Below, in pieces: positions 57,441-64,000 of a stretch of 64,000 nucleotides of DNA. Below the pieces are notes generated by a model. It worked only from the letters and a program-made list of their open reading frames with translations, did not search any database and was not told the DNA's origin. Every line of letters begins with the position of its first letter. The stretch's first letter is position 1. The DNA comes from a virus: IMG/VR virus record IMGVR_UViG_3300023179_000011, positions 1 through 64,000 of that record; one strand, written 5' to 3'. A program made the translations under genes and the position numbers.

Positions 57441-58439
57441 CTACATCGACAACAAACGGCGGGACGGTACCAACTCGTTCATATTGACCGGTCGCGGCAT
57501 TTGCGCCGCAGTAGTTGGCGTGTAAAGATTTTGTCGCCGCCGTTCTGAACGCGACACGTTGTACGCAGCAAATTGCGTAATGTTTTCAATTATGGCGCCA
57601 GCAAACAACGAGTCTTCGTGTGTTTCCGCGCGCTCGTATCGTTGACTGTTTTGTTCGTATGCCGGCCTGAACATAATCCGACCGCCGGCTGCAACCGCGT
57701 GTCCCGTGAAAGAAATCAACGCGTTTAGCTGCTCGACATTAACAATAATCGCGTAATCAAGCACCTTCAAACGCGACAACTCAAATGTCGGATCATCCGG
57801 CTCGCGCGAGTAAATAGACACCTGCACAAGTTTGCTGCCGACTACTTGTGCTTTACCGGCAACAGTAACCCAACCAGTAATTGCTGAGTTGCTAACCTGC
57901 GCTTCGCCGCCTATGTAGGCTTGCCCGTCCAGTGATGTTTGAATTGCAATAGCGCGTCCCGAAATTCCGCTGTTTCCGCGTAAAGTGCAATTGATGACGC
58001 GGGCGTTATCGCGTACAAAAGCGTGCCCGTAAGCAGTCGTCGAGCCAGAAACGATGCCGCCGTAAATTTTTGCGTCGTTGCAGATCTGACAATTATCGCC
58101 AACACTGGCGCGACCGCTGATCCACGCATTTTGGTTCAACTGCACGTTGCCGCTTACATGCGCGTAACCACAAACATGTGCGCGGTGGTTTACTCGCACC
58201 CGACCGTCTATTTGCGCGCTGTGATAAACCTGCGCAAATTTGTTTACAAACACAGAGTCAGCCACTTTCGCCGTGTCGGCAACCCAGCCGTTTCCGTTAA
58301 CGTGGCGATGCGCGAATACGCGACCGTTGCCGTCTTTAAAATCATGCTTTGACGCCCGCTTCTTTTTTGGTTTAACCTCGGGCATCACAGCTATTGGCGC
58401 GTCCAGTACGCCGATAGCACCGTCTTTCTGTTCCTCCAT
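57441..58439 (-). CDS. Left-handed beta-helix protein, 332 aa
   Basis: Residues about 45-215 repeat short hexapeptide-like coils with V/I/A every six residues ('VFVNKFAQVYHSAQIDGRV', 'HAHVSGNVQLNQNAWISGRASVGDNCQICNDAKIYGG', 'AYGHAFVRDNARVINCTLRGNSGISGRAI', 'AYIGGEAQVSNSAITGWVTVAGKAQV'), as in left-handed parallel beta-helix proteins. No acetyltransferase active-site context is evident; it could be structural, as in tail spikes, or regulatory. ATG 58439 overlaps the upstream stop (TGATG). Confidence 0.72.
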   Translation of the reverse strand: MEEQKDGAIGVLDAPIAVMPEVKPKKKRASKHDFKDGNGRVFAHRHVNGNGWVADTAKVADSVFVNKFAQVYHSAQIDGRVRVNHRAHVCGYAHVSGNVQLNQNAWISGRASVGDNCQICNDAKIYGGIVSGSTTAYGHAFVRDNARVINCTLRGNSGISGRAIAIQTSLDGQAYIGGEAQVSNSAITGWVTVAGKAQVVGSKLVQVSIYSREPDDPTFELSRLKVLDYAIIVNVEQLNALISFTGHAVAAGGRIMFRPAYEQNSQRYERAETHEDSLFAGAIIENITQFAAYNVSRSERRRQNLYTPTTAAQMPRPVNMNELVPSRRLLSM

Positions 58440-59386
58440 CACGACTCCATCGGAAGGACACGCCGTCTGGGCGCGTTTGTAATCATGTTGTCGAGCGCCG
58501 TCTTTACCTCACCCATTTGCTGCGTCAGGCTTTGACGCAAGTTGGTGTTCTTGCGCAGATCCGCAACGTCCACGCCGGAAACAATGTTGGTTGCCTGCTC
58601 AATGAGCCTGTCGAGCTGTGCGTTAGACCGCACGTTCATACGCCGAAAGTTTTCAGAGAACTCTTTGAAGTTCTCGATTGCCGACGCCTTGAACGTTTTC
58701 TTTGTGCCGTCGGGTTCGTCGGTCAGCCGTTCGATAAGGTGCGCGATCATGTCCTGCAGCTGCTCCGCAAACGCGTTTTCAGCCATGACTACCGCCGTTT
58801 CAAACCGATGCTGCACGCGCTGCTGCTCCTGCTGATACAGCTCAGGATTGAAAGTCATGAGATAGTTTGGCGGATCAACTGGCGGATACTCCCACCTGAT
58901 ATCAAAGACGCCTTCTAACGACGGCGGATAATCTGCCGCGTTATACAGATCGCCAAGCTTTTCGCGCGCGGCGGTTTTGATAGTTTCATACTCCAGCTGC
59001 AGATTTGCGGCAGCGGCGACCAGCTGCTCTTTATACTCGCGCATCCTATCCTCGAACGCGCCAATGTCAGACTGCTTGATTAGCCGAACACCGTCTTGCG
59101 GATACGGTAACGTCATTGAACGCCAATACGCTGACGCCTGACTCTTGAGCGTCGTAAGCACACGATACGTCGTGTTCTTAGTATCAATCAGGCGCTTCGA
59201 CGCTGTGACCAGATCAGTAGCCGCGTGAAACGTGTCAGCAGCCTGCTTGGTTTGCGCGTCCGAAAGTTTGCGCTGCGTTCCCAGCCATGAAAACGACAGC
59301 TTTACGGCGCCCATAGTCTGGCGTAATTCGCTTGCTGTTTGTTCAACCGCTGTATTTTCTGCGGACACTGTGTCTGTTGTATTCAT
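58439..59386 (-). CDS. Helical DUF3150-like protein, 315 aa
   Basis: Tentative. Almost entirely helical: 'LSFSWLGTQRKLSDAQTKQAADTF', 'TLKSQASAYWRSMTLPYPQDGVRLIKQSDIGAFEDRMREYKEQL', long coiled coils near 185-215, and 'MIAHLIERLTDEPDGTKKTFKASAIENFKEFSENF'. Resembles DUF3150 proteins (phage accessory proteins often next to AAA ATPases). AGGAA upstream of the ATG. Confidence 0.55.
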   Translation of the reverse strand: MNTTDTVSAENTAVEQTASELRQTMGAVKLSFSWLGTQRKLSDAQTKQAADTFHAATDLVTASKRLIDTKNTTYRVLTTLKSQASAYWRSMTLPYPQDGVRLIKQSDIGAFEDRMREYKEQLVAAAANLQLEYETIKTAAREKLGDLYNAADYPPSLEGVFDIRWEYPPVDPPNYLMTFNPELYQQEQQRVQHRFETAVVMAENAFAEQLQDMIAHLIERLTDEPDGTKKTFKASAIENFKEFSENFRRMNVRSNAQLDRLIEQATNIVSGVDVADLRKNTNLRQSLTQQMGEVKTALDNMITNAPRRRVLPMES

Positions 59387-59971
59387 TCAGTCTTCCTCTT
59401 CGTCTTGTTCAACGTTGGCAACCCACTCGTCGAGCGCAAACGCGTGTACAAGTCTTTTTGGTAGTTTTTCTAATTCAGCCAGATTGGTTGGCACGCTAAA
59501 CTCTTGAATGTCACCGTTGCTATAAATTCCGCAAAAACCTACGCCCGGCTCAAAGCAGTAGGCGGTGATATCAAAACTCTCAACAATACGCAGGTGGTCG
59601 AAAAATTGAATCGGGGGCGACCAAGCCGTATCGAAAACGAGTGTAATGTGCTTGGCTTTTGATGGCACGCGTTTTGGCGTTTGATCCGTCTCGCGCCCGA
59701 CATCCCATTTCGTACCCCAATGACCGACTTGCCAGTCGTACCAATTTTTGGCCCCGTACAACGCAATGTTTTGCTGCTCTTGTGCTTCTAGCGCGAGTTG
59801 CGCAGCAGACCCGGCAGGTCCGACGCAACCAGCGACTGTAGCTTTTAATTCAGCTGGGCACGGTAAAAACGTACCCATAAGACAACCACTGTTCCATGCG
59901 CGCACCAACTTGTGCAACTGCTCCGGGTCGTTGTGTTTAAACGTAACTTTGTTGGCGCACCAGTTAGGCAT
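59387..59971 (-). CDS. DUF1281-like (YubB ferredoxin-like) protein, 194 aa
   Basis: The start 'MPNWCANKVTFKHNDPEQLHKLV' and 'MGTFLPCPAEL', 'NIALYGAKNWYDWQVGHWGTKWDVG', 'FDTAWSPPIQFFDHL' match DUF1281/api92 proteins found on plasmids and phages. Function unknown. ATG 59971 is chosen over upstream starts, because the family begins 'MPNWC.N'. It lies after the AAA ATPase gene and a hairpin. Confidence 0.78.
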   Translation of the reverse strand: MPNWCANKVTFKHNDPEQLHKLVRAWNSGCLMGTFLPCPAELKATVAGCVGPAGSAAQLALEAQEQQNIALYGAKNWYDWQVGHWGTKWDVGRETDQTPKRVPSKAKHITLVFDTAWSPPIQFFDHLRIVESFDITAYCFEPGVGFCGIYSNGDIQEFSVPTNLAELEKLPKRLVHAFALDEWVANVEQDEEED

Positions 59972-59991
59972 GATTTGGCGTGCAATCCGCA

Positions 59992-60017
59992 GCTGCGGGG
60001 CGCTTCCGCCCCGCAGC
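59992..60017 (-). other. Intergenic GC hairpin
   Basis: 11-bp perfect stem (GCTGCGGGGCG / CGCCCCGCAGC) with a 4-base loop between the AAA ATPase 3' exon and the DUF1281 gene. No U-tract follows. May mark the mRNA 3' end or slow the ribosome before MPNWC. Confidence 0.6.
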
Positions 60018-60034
60018 CGCAGTATTGCTAGCAC

Positions 60035-60571
60035 TTAGCCCTTTGCAGGAGCCGCGACGCGACGCGGACGTGACGACGTGACAGCCGGCTTACCAACACG
60101 CGTGTAAATACCGCGGTTGTCAGCCGACAGGCAGCGACCCTCAGCCCAGTTCCGCAGCCGCTCGATCTGCTCAGCCGACGTCACCGAAATCGGTACGACG
60201 TTCTGGGCAGCTTCGACGAGCGGGATATCAAGCAGCGCAGCGAGCCTGCAGCACGACTTGATCTCGGCGCCGGTCCAGTTGGCGTCGTCCGGCTTTTCCT
60301 GCGACGCATCGACACCGAAGTGCTTGAGGTAAATATCCCAGATCGCTGCGCGCTGGTCGGCGCCGGGCAGATCCACGAAGAAGATACCGTCGAAGCGCTC
60401 GGCGCGGGCAAACGGCGCCGGCAGCTGACTGGCGTCGTTACAGGTACCGATAAAAAACACATCCGACGTATGATCGTTGAGCCATGTCAGCAGCGTGCCG
60501 AACAGCCGGGCGGAGACACCCGAATCGGTCTGCCCGGAGCTTCCAACGCCAGCAAGACCCTTCTCGATTTC
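60035..60571 (-). CDS. Ycf46-like AAA+ ATPase, 3' exon
   Basis: Encodes residues 317-494 of the spliced protein. It begins Glu-Ile-Glu-Lys (EIEKGLAGVGSSGQTDSGVSA), completing Walker B, then 'LTWLNDHTSDVFFIGTCNDASQLP' (sensor 1 Asn), 'FARAERFDGIFFVDLPGADQRAAIWDIYL' (Arg finger region) and 'NWTGAEIKSCCRLAALL' (sensor 2-type). The Gly-rich 'EIEK..AG..SSG.TD' run is characteristic of Ycf46-type ATPases. The C-terminal tail is basic. Frame is kept only if the intron 60572-61380 is removed. Confidence 0.82.
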   Translation of the reverse strand, partial: EIEKGLAGVGSSGQTDSGVSARLFGTLLTWLNDHTSDVFFIGTCNDASQLPAPFARAERFDGIFFVDLPGADQRAAIWDIYLKHFGVDASQEKPDDANWTGAEIKSCCRLAALLDIPLVEAAQNVVPISVTSAEQIERLRNWAEGRCLSADNRGIYTRVGKPAVTSSRPRRVAAPAKG

Positions 60572-61380
60572 CGTTGATGTTACGAATTAGCCGTTTCCGC
60601 TAATTCTCCTGTATTTTCATACAGGACCAGACTATGTCATCTTGTAGCGTCGCACGTTGCATCTGTTGCACAAACCTTTTGATGCGTGCGGCGAAGTGGT
60701 TAGCCCGCAGGAAACGCACGCGTCGTATTGCGTGCTCCAGCGGCCGGACTTTAATAATTTTGGCGTGGCGTATTTTGCTGTGCGTGCCGCCTGTAGTTCT
60801 GTTTTGTGTTCTAACAAATGACAGCGTCTACAAACAGTTTCAAGATTGTTTAATGCGTTGTTTGGATTTTTATTTCCACGCCCTAAACGATCTTTGTGGT
60901 GTACGACAAGTTTTTTCTTTTTGCCGCAACGAAAACATTGTTGTTCGTCGCGTTCAATTACGGCTGTTCTTTTGCCGTTAAAATGTCGTTGTTCGCGGTA
61001 ATTTTTTCGATACTGCAAACAATCGGCATGGTTGTCGTAATACCATTGTTTTTTGGTTTCGGCTATGCGTTGATGATTCTTGTCGTCATTGCGATAGCGT
61101 TCCAAATAACAAATTTTGCACAGTTCTTTTGCCATATGCGGACGCTCAGTCAGGCCGCACGATTGGCAACAGGAACATTTTTTTGACCACATCTCAAAAC
61201 TCTACTACAAGGCCCCCATTTCGAACCCACTTGGGTCCTACGATCTTTCGATCTAGTCGTTGAACCTTCCAAGTATATGAGTACTTGGCTTGGCTGCAAG
61301 TTGCCCGGCTTACGCTGAGGGGTTTCTTGCAATTAAAGGGCTTTTCACTGATTTGTCGCCAAATCAGGGGACTGAATTCA
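60572..61380 (-). mobile_element. Group I intron with HNH endonuclease gene
   Basis: Minus strand, 809 bases. The upstream exon ends GTGGAT (U before the splice) and the intron ends in G. Core elements are visible: P-like 'AATTGCAAGAAACC', Q-like 'GCAACTTGCAGCCAAGCC', R-like 'GTTCAACGACTAGATCGAAAG' and S-like 'AAGATGACATAGTC'. This is the layout of T4-type (group IA2) introns. An HNH endonuclease gene sits in a peripheral loop; its stop codon falls inside the S-like element. Splicing joins VLFVD to EIEKG precisely. Confidence 0.9.
60632..61192 (-). CDS. Intron-encoded HNH homing endonuclease
   Basis: 186 aa. Two zinc motif groups: N-terminal 'CCQSCGLTERPHMAKELCKICY' and C-terminal 'CVSCGLTTSPHASKGLCNRCNV' are similar, suggesting a duplicated zinc ribbon. 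The HNH core is 'QCFRCGKKKKLVVHHKDRLGRG', 'NALNNLETVCRRCHLLEH', a ββα-metal fold with Zn-Cys ligands. It probably cuts intron-less alleles to spread the intron. Starts near the intron 5' core and ends inside the 3' core. Confidence 0.85.
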   Translation of the reverse strand: MWSKKCSCCQSCGLTERPHMAKELCKICYLERYRNDDKNHQRIAETKKQWYYDNHADCLQYRKNYREQRHFNGKRTAVIERDEQQCFRCGKKKKLVVHHKDRLGRGNKNPNNALNNLETVCRRCHLLEHKTELQAARTAKYATPKLLKSGRWSTQYDACVSCGLTTSPHASKGLCNRCNVRRYKMT

Positions 61381-62328
61381 ATCCACGAACAGGACGCACG
61401 GAGCCATCGCGTCAACCTGCTTGAGCGCGCGGCGCATGTTACCCTCGGACTCACCCACGAACTTACCCATGAGCGAACCGAAATCCAGCATTACGGTCGG
61501 ACGACCGACCTCATTGCCAAGTGCTTTGGCAAACTGCGACTTGCCGCAGCCCGGAGGCGACAGCAGGAGAACGCCCTTGGGGCGCTTGTCTACGTTGGTT
61601 TCTCCCTGCCGCCGCATAGCGCGCAGGCAGAAACTCTTCAAGTTTTCTAGGCCGCCAAGATTCTCGAAATTGGCGTCGCCACGATAGAGCGTCATCGTAC
61701 CGCTCTTTTCAAGCGTCTGCGCCTTGATACCCCAGATCGTATCGGGCGACAGCTTGTTGTTGCGTACCAGCGACAGCGCGAACGCATTCTCGGCTTCCTG
61801 CCGAGTCAGGCCGCGGGAGGCGTCAACCACCGCCGCAACTTCATGCTCGGTCGGCTTGGCGAACGGGGAGCCGTCAGGAAACAGCTCGTTGCAGACGGTC
61901 TTGAGTTGTTCCAGATCTGGCAGCTCGTGATGAACTACCGTAAACAGCTTCTCGACCTCGGGCTGCAGCTGCAGCACCGGCGCGACGATAATGATATGTT
62001 TACCTTCGCCCTTACCCTGCACGACGCGGTTTGCAAGTGCCTGCAGCACTTCCGGGTTGCCGAGAAACCGGTGAAAGTTCTTTAGCACAATAAGCATGGG
62101 CTGCTTGGGTTGCGGCTGATCAAGAAACCGCAACGCCTGCAGCGGACCGGGAGCCTGTGCGTTCCCCGAATAAAGCTGGCGGTCGATGTCCCAGACATCG
62201 AATCCCCATTCCTTCTCTTCCGTTACACGACGAATCGACGCAATCGCGTCGTCGCACTCCTGCGATTCAACCCAGATGCCGGAGAAGCCGGCGCATACCA
62301 GCTCCTTGATTTCTTTTTCGAGCGACAC
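61381..62328 (-). CDS. Ycf46-like AAA+ ATPase, 5' exon
   Basis: Residues 1-316 of the spliced protein. N-terminal domain about 1-210 ('GFSGIWVESQECDDAIASI', 'ANRVVQGKGEGKHIIIVAPVLQLQPEVEKL'); AAA domain with Walker A PPGCGKS (258-264), 'FGSLMGKFVGESEGNMRRAL', and Walker B 'CVLFVD' which ends at the exon border. Ycf46 proteins are AAA ATPases of cyanobacteria, plastids and some bacteria, of poorly known role (linked to stress and inorganic carbon use in Synechocystis). GTG start with AAAGG upstream. Neighbours DUF2997 and DUF1257 precede it. The unspliced frame stops right after VLFVD. Confidence 0.85.
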
Positions 62329-62367
62329 TTGTGACCTTTGATGTTGTGTTGTGGGTACTAGTTACTG

Positions 62368-62559
62368 TCAGTTGCTTTCGGCGATCTGCTCGTCGTTACT
62401 GGTTGTGTAAAACTCGCCGGTTAGCTGCTCGTCTACCTTTGCGCCCAGCGCCTGCTCCAGCGCGCGGGTTGCGTCCTGACAAGAGCTGCCCGTAAAGCCG
62501 CTCGTTTCAATCTTGGTGCCGCCCTTCGGGTCAACAATGATTTCGATAGTCTTCGACAT
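62368..62559 (-). CDS. DUF2997-family protein, 63 aa
   Basis: Small protein of the DUF2997 type: 'KTIEIIVDPKGGTKIETSGFTGSSCQDATRALEQALG', with the 'G.SC..A...LE..LG' pattern, followed by 'GEFY'. In cyanobacteria and other bacteria DUF2997 genes lie next to ycf46 and DUF1257 genes. GGAGG upstream of the ATG. Function unknown. Confidence 0.85.
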   Translation of the reverse strand: MSKTIEIIVDPKGGTKIETSGFTGSSCQDATRALEQALGAKVDEQLTGEFYTTSNDEQIAESN

Positions 62560-62561
62560 GT

Positions 62562-62927
62562 TTAGAAACCTCCCGTCAGGCTGAGTTTGACCGAACCGTC
62601 CGGCAGCATTTCCTCAAACACCGAGTAGCCGCCCTTCTGCGCCTCATAAATCGCTTTCTCGACCGCATACGCCTGCAGGAACCTGTCCAGCTCTTCCTGC
62701 TTGCCCCACGCGCCGTTGTAGTTGTCATAGTTCGCGGCGCCGGTTTCCGTATTGAACACAGCCGGGAACTGCCAGCCGGGAAGCTTTACAGCGAGACCGT
62801 CCGCCGACTGCCCGGCGAAAAGAACGTGATGACCGGCCTTCGGCGCCTCAAGGCCGAGACGCTTGCAGGCCGCTTCGACGGCAGCCGCGTCTTTTACTTC
62901 CGTCTTGATTTGAACGATATGAGACAT
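62562..62927 (-). CDS. DUF1257 (Ycf35-like) protein, 121 aa
   Basis: Matches the DUF1257/Ycf35 family: 'MSHIVQIKTEVKDAAAVEAACKRLGLEAP', 'AVKLPGWQFPAVFNTETGAANYDNYNGAWGKQEELDRFLQAYAVEKAIYEAQKGGYSV', with the 'YDN..G.WG....L....Q.Y....' core. Ycf35 is conserved in cyanobacteria and plastids, function unknown. GAGG before the ATG. Three bases upstream of the DUF2997 gene. Confidence 0.88.
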   Translation of the reverse strand: MSHIVQIKTEVKDAAAVEAACKRLGLEAPKAGHHVLFAGQSADGLAVKLPGWQFPAVFNTETGAANYDNYNGAWGKQEELDRFLQAYAVEKAIYEAQKGGYSVFEEMLPDGSVKLSLTGGF

Positions 62928-62928
62928 G

Positions 62929-63249
62929 TTAGCCTCGATGATCCTTTTCTTTTAGGTAGTGTTGAAGTGCGCACACAATTGTGCTTTCAAATATCTCGGG
63001 CGTTATGTAGTCAGTGCCCGCAAAATACGCTAATACTGCGACCGCAGCGTCGCGGTCATATATCGATTTAAAAACGCGCGGACCGTGCGGCGTGTCCAGC
63101 CGATACTCTGCGATGTCGTGTAGCGTAACGACTTCGGGTACGGCTATTATTTCGCCGTGTTTACGCCGCAACTCGTTTAATTCATCGAGTGCCGACAAGA
63201 TCCGTTCGCGATCGTCGTCGAAACTGCTCTCGTCGGTATATGGCGTCAT
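62929..63249 (-). CDS. Hypothetical protein, 106 aa
   Basis: Not recognised. ATG 63249 shares ATGA with the upstream stop; the frame is open further. Helical start (DDRERILSALDELNELRRKHGEII), then a mixed part (YRLDTPHGPRVFKSIYDRDAAVAVLAYFAG). Directly upstream of the DUF1257 gene. Confidence 0.6.
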   Translation of the reverse strand: MTPYTDESSFDDDRERILSALDELNELRRKHGEIIAVPEVVTLHDIAEYRLDTPHGPRVFKSIYDRDAAVAVLAYFAGTDYITPEIFESTIVCALQHYLKEKDHRG

Positions 63250-63554
63250 CGATACGCCACAACCTCTGCGCGCGTTTCCACCCAGACATGCGCGCCACAA
63301 GCAAGCGGAGCGTCAGGAGAGTAGACCACGCAAGACTTGCCGCGCACGTCTACGTTTTTTGCCGCGTACGTTTTGTTTCGCCATTTTATTGTTAGCGGCG
63401 GAACACGTATGTTTTGCTTTTTATTGTCGCGAATAATGTGCTGGTTAACGTGAATACGTTTGATCGTACCAGCCGGCATTGTCATTTCATCAGCGTCGCC
63501 CGGGAAACGCAGCGGAATACGGGGCTCAAGTAGGCAGACGTCTTCTGTCGCCAT
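63246..63554 (-). CDS. Hypothetical protein, 102 aa
   Basis: Not recognised. Beta-rich, basic (IRVPPLTIKWRNKTYAAKNVDVRG), no Cys pairs. Weak ribosome site. A short GC-rich inverted repeat lies upstream, just after the edge gene. Confidence 0.6.
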   Translation of the reverse strand: MATEDVCLLEPRIPLRFPGDADEMTMPAGTIKRIHVNQHIIRDNKKQNIRVPPLTIKWRNKTYAAKNVDVRGKSCVVYSPDAPLACGAHVWVETRAEVVAYR

Positions 63555-63569
63555 TGGTAAAGATATTTA

Positions 63570-63610
63570 TCCGCGTCGGTGCGGTCGTCCGTGACCGCCA
63601 CCGCCCGCGG
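63570..63610 (-). other. Imperfect hairpin before the 102-aa gene
   Basis: GGTGGCGGTC pairs with GACCGCACC (one bulge) around a 6-base loop, in the 65-base gap. No U-tract. May be a processing site or terminator. Confidence 0.35.
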
Positions 63611-63619
63611 AAAACTTTA

Positions 63620-64000
63620 CTAAGACATCATGGAGCGCAGCTGCTTGTGCTCCGCCAAGATTTCTCCGGCGGTGTCGTAGCAACCGTCGCACGCCGCCAG
63701 AAACGCCGTGGCAGCCTTCAGCTGGTCCATCGGCAGCGTTGTCGAGCCGGTCGGGCCCTTCGCTACCGGGCGCTTCGGCGCAACCTTGGCGGGTTCCGCC
63801 TTGGCGTGCTTCCTACGCGCCGCGTCGCGGCTACGTTCTTCTCCGGCCGCAACAGCAGTCGCCGGGCCGCGCTTTCCAGAAGCGACGCCCGCCTTTTTCA
63901 ACAGCTGGCTCACCTGAGCCGGGCTGACCGTTACACGCTTCTTGGCGAGCGCTGCCACGATATCAACACCGCGGAGCGAATCGCCAGACTCCTGCCGACG
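63620..64000 (-). CDS. Partial Lys/Ala-rich protein, C-terminal 126 aa
   Basis: The frame is open to the right edge, so the N-terminus is missing; a GTG at 63958 alone would give 112 aa. Sequence near the edge: 'SGDSLRGVDIVAALAKKRVTVSPAQVSQLLKKAGV', followed by a basic Ala/Lys/Pro linker and a helical end (LPMDQLKAATAFLAACDGCYD). 'VSPAQVSQL' is a pattern in small DNA-binding-type proteins of Planctomycetes. Function unknown. Confidence 0.6.
   Translation of the reverse strand, partial: RRQESGDSLRGVDIVAALAKKRVTVSPAQVSQLLKKAGVASGKRGPATAVAAGEERSRDAARRKHAKAEPAKVAPKRPVAKGPTGSTTLPMDQLKAATAFLAACDGCYDTAGEILAEHKQLRSMMS

Noticed and set aside
60896-61186. Plus-strand hydrophobic frame over the HNH gene
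   Set aside because: Antisense of Lys/Asn-rich codons often looks membrane-like; the HNH motif gives strong support to the minus strand.
1-64000. Terminase, major capsid, holin or endolysin genes
   Set aside because: Searched by eye for Walker A/B plus nuclease pattern, coat-protein features and muramidase motifs; none convincing in this window.
1-64000. Insertion sequences and attachment sites
   Set aside because: No transposase DDE/HUH protein, terminal inverted repeats or integrase found.

Overview
The window is one continuous stretch of a large double-stranded DNA phage genome, probably a tailed phage. Every gene I can support lies on the minus strand, and genes are packed with short gaps or ATGA/TAATG-type overlaps. 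Most starts carry an AGGAGG-like ribosome binding site. The portal protein, a tail-type structural protein cut by the left edge, and a complete replication/recombination set support the phage assignment. No terminase, major capsid or lysis gene is recognisable, so the genome clearly extends beyond the window. Several features point to a planctomycete (or related) host: a small secreted Cys-rich peptide of planctomycete style, a Ycf46/DUF2997/DUF1257 cassette, and a truncated Lys/Ala-rich protein with a 'VSPAQVSQL' motif at the right edge. The host call is inference.

Layout, in window coordinates (transcription runs right to left). 1-7.2 kb: partial tail-type protein, thymidylate kinase, SpoT/MESH1-like HD hydrolase, a GT4-like glycosyltransferase and a portal gene carrying an intein. 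7.2-18.8 kb: mostly unrecognised proteins, with a RuvC-like resolvase and a second (GT-A type) glycosyltransferase. 19-37.3 kb: the replication and recombination block: RecA-like recombinase, DUF262 protein, family A DNA polymerase fused to an N-terminal uracil-DNA-glycosylase-like domain, TOPRIM primase, DnaB-like helicase, UvsW-like SF2 helicase interrupted by a class 3 intein, and Rad50/SbcC-like and Mre11/SbcD-like partners. 37.3-46 kb: small genes, a tRNA-Gln, an HTH/deoxyhypusine-synthase-like fusion, a possible Rep-like zinc protein, MazG-like and SEC-C proteins. 45.8-46.3 kb: the one real non-coding control region, with a promoter-like sequence, a palindrome, a strong terminator and three copies of one 8-mer that can pair in two ways. 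46.3-57 kb: a ParB-like protein and about twenty small accessory genes, several in known domains of unknown function. 57-64 kb: a left-handed beta-helix protein, DUF1281, and the Ycf46-like AAA+ ATPase, which is split inside its Walker B motif by a group I intron encoding an HNH endonuclease, followed upstream by DUF2997 and DUF1257 genes.

The most notable content is the density of self-splicing elements (two inteins of different classes and one group I intron, each at a catalytic or structural core site), the phage-borne copy of a cassette otherwise known from cyanobacteria, plastids and some bacteria, the polymerase/UDG fusion, and the repressor-like HTH fused to a deoxyhypusine-synthase-like domain. 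Functions of about half of the genes cannot be told from sequence alone.
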